From: Burkholderia pseudomultivorans
Lineage (GTDB): Bacteria; Pseudomonadota; Gammaproteobacteria; Burkholderiales; Burkholderiaceae
Assembly: GCF_902499075.1 (NCBI RefSeq)
Contig: NZ_CABVPP010000003.1
Coordinates: forward strand, 62,001 to 126,000
Length of the DNA stretch: 64,000 bases
Reading direction: 5' to 3'
Shown: positions 33,947-42,991 of the stretch, piece by piece
Numbering within the stretch: position 1 is the stretch's first letter
Layout of the letters: each line of letters opens with the position of its first letter
Notes under the pieces: generated by a model
The model's input: the letters and a program-made list of their open reading frames with translations, nothing else
What the model was told of the DNA's origin: nothing
The model's database searches: none
Position numbers and translations under genes: made by a program

Positions 33947-36004
33947 TTACTTCTTGGTGCCGCCGCCCAGCAGCCCGCCGAGCAGGTTCGTCACCGGCGA
34001 CAGCAGGTTGTTCGTACCGCCTGCCGCACCGCCGTTCGAGCTGCCGCTCAGGCCGGCCGACACGGTGCCGCTGCCGCCCGGCGTCGTCACCGTGCCGGCC
34101 GCGCTGCCCGGGGTGACCGTGCCGTTGGCGCCTGCGCCGCCGGCGGGCGTCGTCAGCGAACCGGTCAGCGTGCCGACCGGGCCGCTCGTCAGCAGGCCGC
34201 CGAGGCTGCCCGTCACGTTGCCGCCCGGCGTCGTGACCGTGCCCGTCAGGCTGGCGCCGAGCGGCGTCAGCGCGTTGACGAGGTTGGTGACCGGCGACAG
34301 CAGGCCGCCGACACCCGAGCCGCCGGTGCCGCTCGTTCCGCTGGTGCCGCCCGAACCGCTCGAGCTGCCGCCGACGCCGCCGAGCGCGCCGGTCAGGTTG
34401 CCGAGCAGGCCGGTGATCGGTGCGAGCGGGTTGCTGCCGCCGGTGCCGCTGGTTCCGCCCGAACCGCTCGAGCTGCCGCCGACGCCGCCGAGCGCGCCAG
34501 TCAGGTTGCCGAGCAGGCCGGTGATCGGCGCGAGCGGGTTGCTGCCGCCCGTGCCGCTGCTGGAACTGCCCGCGCTGTTGTCGTGCACCAGGCCGCCGGT
34601 CGACGTCACCGTGTTGCCGAGCTGGGTCACGACGCCGCCGAGGCCCTGGCCGAGCGAATTGTCGGTTGCGCCGCCGACCTTCGAGCCGGCGAGGCCGAGG
34701 CCGTTGCCGAGCGCGCCCAGCAGGCCGTTCAGCGGCGTGCCGAGCAGCGTCGCGCCGCCGAGCGTCTGCGTGACGCCCGGCGTCTGGACGCCGCCGGTCA
34801 GCGTGTTCGTGATCGGGTTGATCACCTTGCCGAGCTGCGTTTCGAGCTGCTGGACCGGCGAGCTGCTCAGTGCGGTGTTGAGGCCCGACGCGGTCGAGTT
34901 GACGGCGCCGCCGACCGTGTTGACGAGGTCGCCGACCAGCGTCGTCACCGGCGAGAGCGGCGACAGCGGGCCCGAGCCGAGGCTCTTGACCGCGTTGCCG
35001 AGGTTGTTGACCGCGCCGCCGGCACCCGTCAGCAGGCCGGTGGTCGACGTCAGCGTCGGCCCGAGCGGGTTCGCCGACACGCCGATCGAGCCGAGGCCGG
35101 CCGCGACGCCGTTGCCGAGCGACTGCACGCCGTTGCCGAGGCTCGTGACCGCATTGCCGATGCTGGTGGCCGTCGTCGGGTTGGTGCCGGGGATCTGCAC
35201 GCCGCCGATCTGGCTGCCGCCGTTCGCGACTGCGGTGCCGAGCGACGTGACGAGGTTGCCGGATTTCTGCAGCACGTTGCCGAGCGGGGTGACGCCGGAG
35301 CCGGAGGTGCCGGACGTACCCGAGGTGCCGGAGGTGCCGGAAGTGCCCGAGGTGCCGGAGGTGCCGGAGGTGCCGGAGGTGCCGGAAGTGCCCGAGGTGC
35401 CCGAGGTGCCGGAAGTTCCCGACGTACCGGAAGTCCCCGACGTACCTGAAGTGCCCGAGGTGCCGGACGTGCCCGAGGTGCCCGAGGTGCCCGAGGTGCC
35501 CGAGGTGCCCGAGGTGCCCGACGTACCGGAAGTCCCCGACGTACCGGAAGTGCCCGAGGTGCCGGACGTGCCCGACGTGCCGGAAGTACCCGACGTGCCG
35601 GAAGTACCCGACGTGCCGGAAGTACCCGACGTGCCGGACGTGCCGGACGTGCCGGACGTGCCCGAGGTGCCGGAAGTACCCGACGTGCCGGAAGTACCCG
35701 ACGTGCCGGAAGTACCCGACGTGCCGGAAGTACCCGACGTGCCGGACGTGCCCGAGGTGCCGGACGTGCCCGAGGTGCCGGAAGTACCCGAGGTGCCGGA
35801 AGTGCCTGACGTCCCCGAACTGCCGGAGCTCCCCGACGTACCCGAGCTACCCGACGTCCCCGACGTGCCCCCGCCGGACGTCCCGGACGAACTGGGTTTC
35901 ACGACGGGCGGCGTGGTCGGTCCGTCGACGGAGCCGCAGCCGTACAGGGCGAGAAGCGACGAGACAGCCAGCGATACGGTCGTCTTTTTGAAGTAGTTAT
36001 GCAT
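33947..36004 (-). CDS. Collagen-like Gly-Thr-Ser repeat lipoprotein
   Basis: A protein of 685 residues. The start at 36004 gives a lipoprotein signal ending LLALYGC, with Cys23 as the lipid site. Residues 41-234 are about 64 Gly-x-y triplets, nearly all Gly-Thr-Ser, which fits a collagen-like triple helix as in the Burkholderia collagen-like (Bucl) surface proteins. The rest (about 235-685) is rich in Gly, Leu, Asn, Thr and Val with repeated motifs such as [14 protein letters not shown]. Two 108-base direct copies begin at 34353 and 34461. The protein is likely anchored in the outer membrane and exposed, possibly as an adhesin. No partner gene is near. Confidence 0.85.
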   Translation of the reverse strand: MHNYFKKTTVSLAVSSLLALYGCGSVDGPTTPPVVKPSSSGTSGGGTSGTSGSSGTSGSSGSSGTSGTSGTSGTSGTSGTSGTSGTSGTSGTSGTSGTSGTSGTSGTSGTSGTSGTSGTSGTSGTSGTSGTSGTSGTSGTSGTSGTSGTSGTSGTSGTSGTSGTSGTSGTSGTSGTSGTSGTSGTSGTSGTSGTSGTSGTSGTSGTSGTSGTSGTSGTSGTSGTSGTSGTSGTSGSGVTPLGNVLQKSGNLVTSLGTAVANGGSQIGGVQIPGTNPTTATSIGNAVTSLGNGVQSLGNGVAAGLGSIGVSANPLGPTLTSTTGLLTGAGGAVNNLGNAVKSLGSGPLSPLSPVTTLVGDLVNTVGGAVNSTASGLNTALSSSPVQQLETQLGKVINPITNTLTGGVQTPGVTQTLGGATLLGTPLNGLLGALGNGLGLAGSKVGGATDNSLGQGLGGVVTQLGNTVTSTGGLVHDNSAGSSSSGTGGSNPLAPITGLLGNLTGALGGVGGSSSGSGGTSGTGGSNPLAPITGLLGNLTGALGGVGGSSSGSGGTSGTSGTGGSGVGGLLSPVTNLVNALTPLGASLTGTVTTPGGNVTGSLGGLLTSGPVGTLTGSLTTPAGGAGANGTVTPGSAAGTVTTPGGSGTVSAGLSGSSNGGAAGGTNNLLSPVTNLLGGLLGGGTKK
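35303..35884 (-). repeat. Nine-base tandem repeat array encoding Gly-Thr-Ser triplets
   Basis: About 64 copies of a 9-base unit, read on the plus strand as variants of GAGGTGCCG, GACGTACCG and GAAGTGCCC, lie head to tail within the lipoprotein gene. Synonymous variants are clustered (for example a run of GAAGTACCCGACGTGCC units near 35580-35750), which points to past duplications of blocks several units long. Confidence 0.93.
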
Positions 36005-36371
36005 GTTGGCCTCGACATTGGAAATGTGTCCAAGCCTCCACTGCAAATTCCGCGCCACGGCAGGTTTCGCGAAACGGTCTTGCGCTTTATTGCAGGAATC
36101 GGGAGTTTCGGCGCGATTTAAACGGGATAACGGCGCTTTCGCGGAACGGGCATGCGTGACGCGGCGGCCAGCTTGTCGCGATGTTCCCGTAAGGCGCCGT
36201 AACGCGCGGCCGGATGTTACGTAGCGCGGGACGTGACCGACCTGACGTTACGCGGCGGCCGACCGGGCGAAGAATCTTTGACGAAACGCCGGGGCTCCGC
36301 AAACATGGTGCGACGTCCCCGGTCGCCGGTATGCCGAAGCGGCCGCGACTCCATACAGGAAGGACACGCAC
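36005..36371. other. Intergenic region between divergent genes
   Basis: A 367-base stretch between the lipoprotein (minus) and the CMD-family gene (plus). GGAAGGACA at 36359 is the ribosome site of the latter. No gene is recognised; promoters for both neighbours are expected here. Confidence 0.4.
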
Positions 36372-36770
36372 ATGAGCGAACAGGACAGGGAAGACGGCAA
36401 GGCGCGGCGGATCGACGTGATGGGCGAGGCGTTCGTCGAGCGCGCGATGCGCGATCTCGACGGCTTTTCGCGGCCGCTGCAGGACTGGCTGAACGAGCAT
36501 GCGTGGGGCAGCACGTGGCAGCGCGGCGGGATCGACCTGAAGACGCGCAGCCTGTGCACGTGCGCGATGCTGGCGGCGCTCGGCCGCAGCACGGAGCTGA
36601 AGGGGCATGTGCGCGGCGCGCTCAACAACGGCGCGAGCCTCGTCGAGATTCGCGAGGTGCTGCTGCACAGCGCGCTTTACGCGGGCGCGCCGGCGGCGGT
36701 CGAGGCGTTCCGCAGCGCGCGCGAGGTGATCGCGGAGCTCGGCCTGACGCTGCCGGACGACGAAACCTGA
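36372..36770 (+). CDS. Carboxymuconolactone decarboxylase (CMD) family protein
   Basis: A protein of 132 residues. The start is preceded by AGGAAGGACACGCAC. The sequence RSLCTCAMLAALGRSTELKG and HVRGALNNGASLVEIREVLL are the CMD-domain helices; the length fits single-domain members. True gamma-carboxymuconolactone decarboxylases act in protocatechuate breakdown, while relatives are AhpD-like peroxidase partners using C-x2-C; here the Cys spacing is C-x-C, so peroxidase activity is unlikely. No other aromatic pathway gene is adjacent. Confidence 0.88.
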   Translation: MSEQDREDGKARRIDVMGEAFVERAMRDLDGFSRPLQDWLNEHAWGSTWQRGGIDLKTRSLCTCAMLAALGRSTELKGHVRGALNNGASLVEIREVLLHSALYAGAPAAVEAFRSAREVIAELGLTLPDDET

Positions 36771-36935
36771 GCGTCCGTCGCGTCTTTCGGCGGCCTGGCG
36801 CACGCCGATCGACGACCGGAATGCCCGCCAGCCGGGCCTGCCCGCCACGCGAACATTTCGCCGGCCTCGGTATCGGACGCGCTCATGCACGCGGCCGCCG
36901 CCGGGCGAGCCAGAACGAACCCGGACGACGGTTAC

Positions 36936-37931
36936 TCAGTGCTCGACGCGCGCTGCCTGCTGCGCCTGCGCTGCCGCATCGACCGGTTCGGCCGCGACGT
37001 CGAGCAGCCAGTCGGCGGTCGCATCCGGAATCGTCACGGGCAGCATGTGGCCGCCCTCGACGACCTTCAGCCGCACGCGCGCCGACTTCTGCGCAAGCGC
37101 CTCGCCGTGCTCGCGCCAGTTCAGGATCGGGTCGGCGCGGCCGTACAGCACGTCGACCGGCAGCGCCAGTTCCGCATAACGCTGCTCCATCGCGGGCAGG
37201 TCGGTCGGCGCGGACAACAGGTCCGTGGCCGTCGCATAGAAGCTGTCCGGTCGCAGCCCGAGCAGGCCGCCGCCCTTGACCGGGAAGTCGCGCGGCACGT
37301 CTTCGGGCGCGAACACCTGGCGCACGGCCTTGCGGCCGGTCAGGATCGTCAGCGGAATCGCGAAGGTCCACGACACGAAGCGGCGCACCAGCGGCGACGG
37401 CAGCATCAGCGGCCGGAACGGCGCCGGCGGCTCGGACTGCGGGTGCGACAGCGGCGCGATCAGCGCGAGCCGGCTCACGCGCTCCGGATGATTGAGGCCG
37501 ACCGCGAGCGCGATCGCGCCGCCGAGCGAGTGGCCGACGAGCACCGGCCGGTCGAGCCGCAGCGCGTCGATGAACGCGGCGACCGTGCGCGCCTGCGCGT
37601 AGACGTTCGCCTGCGAGCCTGCGCCGCGGATCGAGCGGCCCGCGCCGGGCCGGTCGAGCAGGATCACGCGATGCCGCTGCGCGAGCCGCGCGAGCGGCAG
37701 GTACGCGAAGTTGCGCAACTGCCCGGCGAGCCCGTGGACGAACACGAGCGGCGGCCCGTTGCCGTATTCGACATAGTGGATGCGGTCGCCGCCGACGTCG
37801 ACGAAGCGCCCTTCGGGCGGAAACGCGCGCGTCACGCGGCGCGCGACGTAGGCGGCAAACAGCGCGAGGGCCGCGAACACCGCGACGGCGGCGATCAGTA
37901 CGTTCTGGATCAGATGCAGCGTCGTGCTCAT
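36936..37931 (-). CDS. Membrane-anchored alpha/beta hydrolase of the BVMO operon
   Basis: An enzyme of 331 residues from the start at 37931. An N-terminal helix (residues 8-30, LIQNVLIAAVAVFAALALFA) probably anchors it in the inner membrane. The fold shows an oxyanion HG motif (VFVHGLAGQ), the nucleophile GHSLGG, the acid in LYGRADPIL and the His in VEGGHMLPV. It begins 7 bases after the Baeyer-Villiger monooxygenase gene. Esterases often follow such monooxygenases to cleave the ester product, so it probably works in that pathway. Confidence 0.87.
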   Translation of the reverse strand: MSTTLHLIQNVLIAAVAVFAALALFAAYVARRVTRAFPPEGRFVDVGGDRIHYVEYGNGPPLVFVHGLAGQLRNFAYLPLARLAQRHRVILLDRPGAGRSIRGAGSQANVYAQARTVAAFIDALRLDRPVLVGHSLGGAIALAVGLNHPERVSRLALIAPLSHPQSEPPAPFRPLMLPSPLVRRFVSWTFAIPLTILTGRKAVRQVFAPEDVPRDFPVKGGGLLGLRPDSFYATATDLLSAPTDLPAMEQRYAELALPVDVLYGRADPILNWREHGEALAQKSARVRLKVVEGGHMLPVTIPDATADWLLDVAAEPVDAAAQAQQAARVEH

Positions 37932-37938
37932 GTCGGCC

Positions 37939-39525
37939 TCAGCGGGTTTCGAGTACGGGTTCGGCAACCGGCGCGGCTGCCGGGACGGTTTTTGCGCGGC
38001 GTTCGAAGTGCATCGCCGAATCGGCGAGTGCGCTGAACTTCAGCGAGGCGAGATCGAGCACGTAGTTCTGATGGAATTTCCACGGCTTGCGGTGGCCCTG
38101 CTTCGGCAGGATGCCGGCCGCGCGCTGGATGTAGCCCGAGCTCAGGTTGACGGCAGGCACGTCGCCGAGGTCGCCCGCGCGAAGACGCGGCACGCAGGTG
38201 TCGTACCCGTTCGCGTGCATGTGGTTGAGCAGCCGGCACACGTAGCGCGCGATCAGCTCGGCCTTCAGCGTCTACGATGCGTTGGTATAGCCGAACGACG
38301 ACGCGAGGTTCGGCACGCCGCTGTACATCATGCCCTTGTACGACACGGTGTCCGGCAGGTTGACCGCGCGGCCGTCGACCGTCACCTGCGCGCCGCCGAG
38401 CATCTTCACCTTCAGCCCGGTCGCGCTGACGACCACGTCCGCGTCGAGCTGCTGGCCGCTCTTCAGGCGGATGCCGGTCGGCGTGAAGCGCTCGATCTCG
38501 TCGGTGACGATCGACGCGCGGCCCGCACGGATCGACTTGAACAGGTCGCCGTTCGGCACGAGGCACAGCCGCTGGTCCCACGGGTTGTAGCGCGGCGTCA
38601 GGTGCTTCGCGACGTCGAAGCCGGGGCCGAGCTGCTTGCCGGCCGCGCGGATGATGAACTTCTTCGTCGCGTCGGGCTTGCGGCGCGCGAGATTGTAGAA
38701 GTACATCGTCAGCAGGACGTTCTTGATCCGCACCAGCCGGTGCGCGAGCCGCGACGGCAGCACGCTGCGCAGCGCATTCGCGATCTTGTCGCGCGCGGGC
38801 AGCGACACGATGTAGGTCGGCGAGCGCTGCAGCATCGTCACGTGCTGCGCGTCCGCGGCCATCGACGGCACCAGCGTGACGGCGGTCGCGCCGCTGCCGA
38901 TCACGACCACGCGCCGGTTCGCGTACGACAGGTCCTTCGGCCAGTGCTGCGGATGCACGAGGCGGCCCTCGAACGCATCCATGCCGGGCCAGTCGGGCTG
39001 GTAGCCCGCGTCGTAGTCGTAGTAGCCGCTGCACATGTACAGGAAGCGGCACGTATAGACGAGCGTGTCGGTCGCGCCGTCGCGCGTGCGCTCGACGCGC
39101 ACGGTCCAGCGTGCGCGGTTCGAATCCCAATCGGCCGCGACGACCTTCTGTCCGTAGCGGATCGTCTTGTCGATGCCGTAGGCGCGTGCGGTGTCGCGAA
39201 TGTAGTCGAGGATCGTCTGGCCATCCGAGATCGCCTTGTCGCTGTGCCACGGGCGGAAGCTGTAGCCGAGCGTGAACATGTCGGAATCCGAACGGATGCC
39301 CGGATAGCGGAACAGGTCCCAGGTGCCGCCGATCGCGTCGCGCGCCTCGACGATCGCGACGCTCGCGAACGGGCAGCGCTGCTTCAGGTGATACGCGGCG
39401 CCGATGCCGGACAGGCCGGCGCCGACGATCAGCACGTCGAGGTCGCAGAGATTGCCGCCGTCGCGGCGGCTGCCGGCAGGCTCGGGCGGCGCGTCGCGCC
39501 GGTCGGTCGTCGTCGTCGGGGTCAT
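37939..39525 (-). pseudogene. Baeyer-Villiger flavin monooxygenase gene interrupted by an amber codon
   Basis: The 529-codon frame starts at 39525 and would encode a 528-residue EthA-like FAD/NADPH monooxygenase. It has the FAD motif GAGLSGIG (35-42), the Baeyer-Villiger fingerprint F-x-G-x3-H-x3-W-P (FEGRLVHPQHWP), and the NADPH motif VIGSGATAVTL. Codon 418, at 38272-38274, is TAG in the context YTNAS-stop-TLKAELIARY, where related proteins have Trp (TGG). The frame then continues with normal codon use and family-like sequence (CRLLNHMHANGYDTCVP) to 37939. It is a one-base nonsense change: either a recent loss of function or a sequencing error. The start overlaps the end of the SDR gene (ATGA). 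Confidence 0.88.
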
Positions 39526-40424
39526 GCGGGGTCCTTGGTCGGCGTGGTCGGGAGCGCGCCCGCTGCGTGCGCGCGTTCGAGATTGCGCGCGCGGGCGCGG
39601 CGCACGTGGCGAAGCATCAGCCACTGGTAGCCGGCGCCGAGCAGGCGTGCGATCCGGTCGAGCCGGCGCGCGTCGGCGCCGACCAGCACGCGGCGCGCAT
39701 TGCGCTCGACGCCCGCGAGGATCTGCCGGGCGGCGGCGTCGGCCGTCGTCGCACTGATCAGGCGGTTCGCCTGGCGGCGATGGGTCGCTTCGTCCTGGCC
39801 CGTGAGCGCGTGGATGCTCGTGTCGACGCGGCCCGCATCGACGATGTTGGTCGCGACGCCGCCCGGATGCACGCAGGTCGCGCTGACCGGTGCACCGTCG
39901 AGTTCGAGTTCCATCCGCAGCGCTTCGGTGAAGCCGCGCACCGCGAACTTGGTCGCGTTGTACGCGCTTTGGGTGGGCATCGCGACGAGGCCGAACAGGC
40001 TCGACGTATTGACGACGTGGCCGTCTCCGGACGCGCGCAGGTGCGGCAGGAACGCCTGCGTGCCGTGCACGACGCCCCAGAAATTGATGCCGACGATCCA
40101 TTCGAGATCGGCGAGGCGCGCGGTTTCGGCGCTGGCCGCCAGCGACACGCCCGCGTTGTTGAAGATCAGGTTGACCTTGCCGTGCTGCGCGCGCACGAAA
40201 TCGGCCCACGCGAACACCGCGTCGCGATCGGCGACGTCGAGCCGCCGCGTGGACACGCGCACGCCGTGCCGCGCACATGCGGCGGCCGTGCCGGCGAGCG
40301 CGACTTCGTTGACGTCGGCGATCGCGACCTCGCAGCCGCGCCGCGCAAGTTCGACCGCGAGGCTGCGGCCCATGCCCGAACCGGCGCCCGTGATCGCGGC
40401 GACCTTGCCGGAAAACCCTTTCAT
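39522..40424 (-). CDS. Short-chain dehydrogenase/reductase of the BVMO operon
   Basis: A protein of 300 residues. Cofactor motif TGAGSGMG (12-19), NNAG (89-92), catalytic Ser near 141 and Y155-x3-K159 (YNATK) make this a classical SDR. It probably interconverts an alcohol and a ketone, feeding the Baeyer-Villiger monooxygenase whose start it overlaps by four bases. The order SDR, monooxygenase, esterase suggests oxidation of a secondary alcohol to an ester and then cleavage. A TetR gene lies divergent 88 bases upstream. Confidence 0.9.
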   Translation of the reverse strand: MKGFSGKVAAITGAGSGMGRSLAVELARRGCEVAIADVNEVALAGTAAACARHGVRVSTRRLDVADRDAVFAWADFVRAQHGKVNLIFNNAGVSLAASAETARLADLEWIVGINFWGVVHGTQAFLPHLRASGDGHVVNTSSLFGLVAMPTQSAYNATKFAVRGFTEALRMELELDGAPVSATCVHPGGVATNIVDAGRVDTSIHALTGQDEATHRRQANRLISATTADAAARQILAGVERNARRVLVGADARRLDRIARLLGAGYQWLMLRHVRRARARNLERAHAAGALPTTPTKDPA

Positions 40425-40472
40425 GCGTCGTCCCTCCCGTTCCGCTTGCCTGGCGCCGATGGCGCGTCTATT

Positions 40473-40492
40473 GTGGTGTTTGTTGTCACCAC
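40473..40492. promoter_or_regulatory. Operator candidate for the TetR-type regulator
   Basis: A perfect inverted repeat, GTGGTG and CACCAC separated by 8 bases, lies in the 88-base space between the divergent SDR and TetR genes, 48 bases before the SDR start and 20 bases before the TetR start. Size and place suit a TetR-family operator. Confidence 0.65.
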
Positions 40493-40512
40493 TTTAGTTT
40501 TAGGGTGTCCTG

Positions 40513-41175
40513 ATGTCAAATAGCGGAATGGAGAAAGCACTCGAAACGGAAAAAAGGGGTAGATCGTATGGCGGCGTGGCGCCGGAGGTACGCGCGGCCG
40601 AGCGGCGCGACGCGCTGATTCGTGCGGCCACGCGCGTGTTCGGCACGGTCGGGTTCCGCAAGGCGACCGTGCGGTCGATCTGTCAGGAAGCGAAGCTGAA
40701 CGATCGCTATTTCTATGCGGCGTTCGACAGCACCGAGGACCTGTTGCGTTGCACGTACCTGCATCACGCGCAGCAGCTGCACGACGCGGTAGCGGCGGCG
40801 GTGGCCGCGCGCGGCGGCGATCTGCGCGAGCGCGTCGATGCGGGGCTGGCCGCGTTCTTCGCGTTCCTGCGCGACCCGTGCGCGGCGCGCGTGCTGCTGC
40901 TCGAGGTGATGGGCGTCAGTGCCGACACCGACGCGACGTATCAGCGAATGCTGCTCGATTTCGGCAAGCTGATCATGGCGATCGGCGCGTCGCGCGAGCC
41001 CGCGACGGCCGCGGAGCGCACCGAGCAGCGCTTGATCGGGCTGGCGCTCGTCGGCGCGATGACGAATGTCGGTGCGGCGTGGCTGCTGACCGAGTATCGC
41101 GATGCCGAGTCGCAGATGATCGCGAGTTGCAGGAAGGTGTTGCTGGGGACGCTGGGGGCAGGCCGAGACGGGTGA
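40513..41175 (+). CDS. TetR/AcrR family regulator
   Basis: A regulator of 220 residues. The N-terminal helix-turn-helix is at about residues 30-80 (ALIRAATRVFGTVGFRKATV, then DRYFYAAFDSTEDLL), with FYAAF in place of the common YYHF. The C-terminal ligand domain is helical. An alternative start at 40528 lacks five residues only. It probably represses the divergent SDR-monooxygenase-hydrolase operon through the repeat at 40473. Confidence 0.92.
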   Translation: MSNSGMEKALETEKRGRSYGGVAPEVRAAERRDALIRAATRVFGTVGFRKATVRSICQEAKLNDRYFYAAFDSTEDLLRCTYLHHAQQLHDAVAAAVAARGGDLRERVDAGLAAFFAFLRDPCAARVLLLEVMGVSADTDATYQRMLLDFGKLIMAIGASREPATAAERTEQRLIGLALVGAMTNVGAAWLLTEYRDAESQMIASCRKVLLGTLGAGRDG

Positions 41176-41220
41176 GTCGCCGCGCATGGTCTGCGCCGAG
41201 AAACCGTGCGTTTTGACGGT

Positions 41221-41991
41221 TCATGATCGCCGCCCGAACGGCGCGAGCACATCCGTGCGTTCCGGTTTCAGCATGCCGTGCTCGTCCCAGTCGTCCCAGC
41301 CGGGAAATCGCAGCGGCGTGTCGGTTCGCCAGTTTGCGAGGCGGCGCGCGAGCTGCGCGCGGTGCGCGCTCAACGACGCGGCCAGCGCTGCATCTTCCTG
41401 ATACCGGTAGCCGCCGCGCGCATCCTGCACGCCGTGCGCGAGCACCGGTTCCAGCACGTCGTAGCCCATGTAGTGCAGCGAATAGTGGAGCGGCCACAGC
41501 AGCAGGTCGATGTCGCCGCCGCGGCCGCCCGGCCCGAACGTCGCGGCCGGCGCGCCGGTCGTCACCGAGCAGATCGCGCGCCGCCCGCGGAAATAGCCGC
41601 GATCGTAGCGCCGGCTGCCGGAATACAGCCCGCCGTTGACGAACACGCGATCGAACCATCCTTTCAGCATCGCGGGCGGCGCGTGCCACCAGAGCGGGAA
41701 CTGGAGCACGACCAGATCCGCTTTCTCCAGGCGCGCGATCTCGCGGCGGATGTCGTCGGGCAGCGTGCCGTGCGTGCTGGCGTGACGCTGTTCGACCAGC
41801 GCCGAAAAAACCTCGGCGTTGGCGCGATGCCGGTAGTGGCGCGGCGCCTCGACCGGATCGAAACCTTCCGCATAGAGATCCGACACGTCGACGTCGTGGC
41901 CGAGATCGCGCATCGCTTGCGCCGCGGTGTCGCGCAGCGCGGCATTGAACGAGCGGGCTTCCGGATGGCAGTGGACGATCAGCGTATTCAC
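41221..41991 (-). CDS. NAD(P)H dehydrogenase (quinone)/flavodoxin-fold reductase
   Basis: A protein of 256 residues if started with GTG at 41991 (VNTLIVHCHPEARSFNAAL). The sequence HCHPEARSFN and the loop LQFPLWWHAPPAMLKGWFDR are the hallmarks of the NQO/MdaB/KefF family of FMN- or FAD-binding quinone reductases. The C-terminal 60 residues extend beyond the core. It is divergent from a LysR gene with a large inverted repeat between them, a common pattern for quinone- or electrophile-responsive reductases. Confidence 0.9.
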   Translation of the reverse strand: MNTLIVHCHPEARSFNAALRDTAAQAMRDLGHDVDVSDLYAEGFDPVEAPRHYRHRANAEVFSALVEQRHASTHGTLPDDIRREIARLEKADLVVLQFPLWWHAPPAMLKGWFDRVFVNGGLYSGSRRYDRGYFRGRRAICSVTTGAPAATFGPGGRGGDIDLLLWPLHYSLHYMGYDVLEPVLAHGVQDARGGYRYQEDAALAASLSAHRAQLARRLANWRTDTPLRFPGWDDWDEHGMLKPERTDVLAPFGRRS

Positions 41992-42066
41992 GACGAGGCT
42001 CCTGTTTGTCCGAGAGGCGCAGAAGGCGCGGCGGCTTGCGCCGGTATTTGCCTGATACGGTACGCG

Positions 42067-42101
42067 TTGCGAAAATGAACCGGAACTGGCCAATTTCGCA
42101 A
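42067..42101. promoter_or_regulatory. Inverted repeat in the LysR/quinone reductase divergent region
   Basis: Perfect 8-base arms, TTGCGAAA and TTTCGCAA, are separated by 19 bases and lie 11 bases before the LysR start. They are probably the LysR binding site, giving autoregulation together with control of the reductase. Confidence 0.62.
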
Positions 42102-42112
42102 ACGGAGTTTGC

Positions 42113-42991
42113 ATGGACGAACAGCGGATGTCCTGGGACGACCTGCGGCTCGTGCTGGCCGTCGCGCAGGCGGGATCGCTCGCGGGCGCGGCGCGGCGGC
42201 TCGGCGTCAGTCACGCGACGGTCTTTCGTCGGCTGGCGGCGCTCGAGGCCGGCCTGGGTGTCCGGCTGTTCGAGCGCACGCGAAGCGGGTACGCGCCGAC
42301 GCCGGCCGGCGACGACGTCGCGGCCGCCGCCGAGCGGATCCAGGACGAGGTGCACGGCGTCGAGCGGCGCGTGGCCGGCCGCGACGTGCGTCCGTCGGGC
42401 ACCGTGCGCGTGACGACGACCGACACGCTGCTGGCCGGGCTGTTGTCGCCGGTGTTCGCGGCATTCCGGCACGCGTGCCCCGACATCGCGCTCGACGTAT
42501 CCGTATCGAACGCCGTGTTCGACCTGTCGAAGCGCGAGGCCGACGTCGCGATCCGCCCGTCGTCGTCGCCGCCCGAATGGCTGGTCGGCCGGCGGATCGG
42601 GACGATCGCGCAGGCGGTGTACGCGACGCCGGCATGGCGTGCACGCGGCGAGGACCTCGCGTGGATCGGTCCGGACCCGCGCATGGGCTACCGGCAGCTC
42701 GACCAATGGATGCGCGCACGGGGCGTCGACGATCGCTGCGCGTATCGCGTCGATACGCTGCTGGGCCTGTTCGCCGCCGCTCGCGCGGGCATCGGCGCGG
42801 CCGTGCTGCCGTGCTATCTCGCCGACGGCGACCGCGATCTCGTGCGAATCGGCGAGCGGATCGACGAACTGGCGACCGACCTGTGGCTGCTGACCCATCC
42901 GGATCTGCGCGATACCGCGCGGATTCGCGCGTTCCTGTCGTTTGTCGCGACGGCGGTCGATGCGTTGCAGGCGCGGCTGGCCGGCGTGTAG
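42113..42991 (+). CDS. LysR family transcriptional regulator
   Basis: A regulator of 292 residues. The winged helix is at about residues 5-65 (WDDLRLVLAVAQAGSLAGAA, then VSHATVFRRLAALEAGLGVR) and the effector domain follows from about 90 (GTVRVTTTDTLLAGLLSPVF). The start is the ATG at 42113 with GGAG at 42103-42106. It is divergent from the quinone reductase and probably controls it. Confidence 0.93.
   Translation: MDEQRMSWDDLRLVLAVAQAGSLAGAARRLGVSHATVFRRLAALEAGLGVRLFERTRSGYAPTPAGDDVAAAAERIQDEVHGVERRVAGRDVRPSGTVRVTTTDTLLAGLLSPVFAAFRHACPDIALDVSVSNAVFDLSKREADVAIRPSSSPPEWLVGRRIGTIAQAVYATPAWRARGEDLAWIGPDPRMGYRQLDQWMRARGVDDRCAYRVDTLLGLFAAARAGIGAAVLPCYLADGDRDLVRIGERIDELATDLWLLTHPDLRDTARIRAFLSFVATAVDALQARLAGV

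Noticed and set aside
32474-35449. 991-residue plus-strand frame
   Set aside because: It is antisense to the membrane methyltransferase and the repeat lipoprotein; the repeats inside it merely mirror the Gly-Thr-Ser array.
35303-35884. Possible CRISPR array
   Set aside because: Units are 9 bases without spacers and are in-frame coding triplets for Gly-Thr-Ser.
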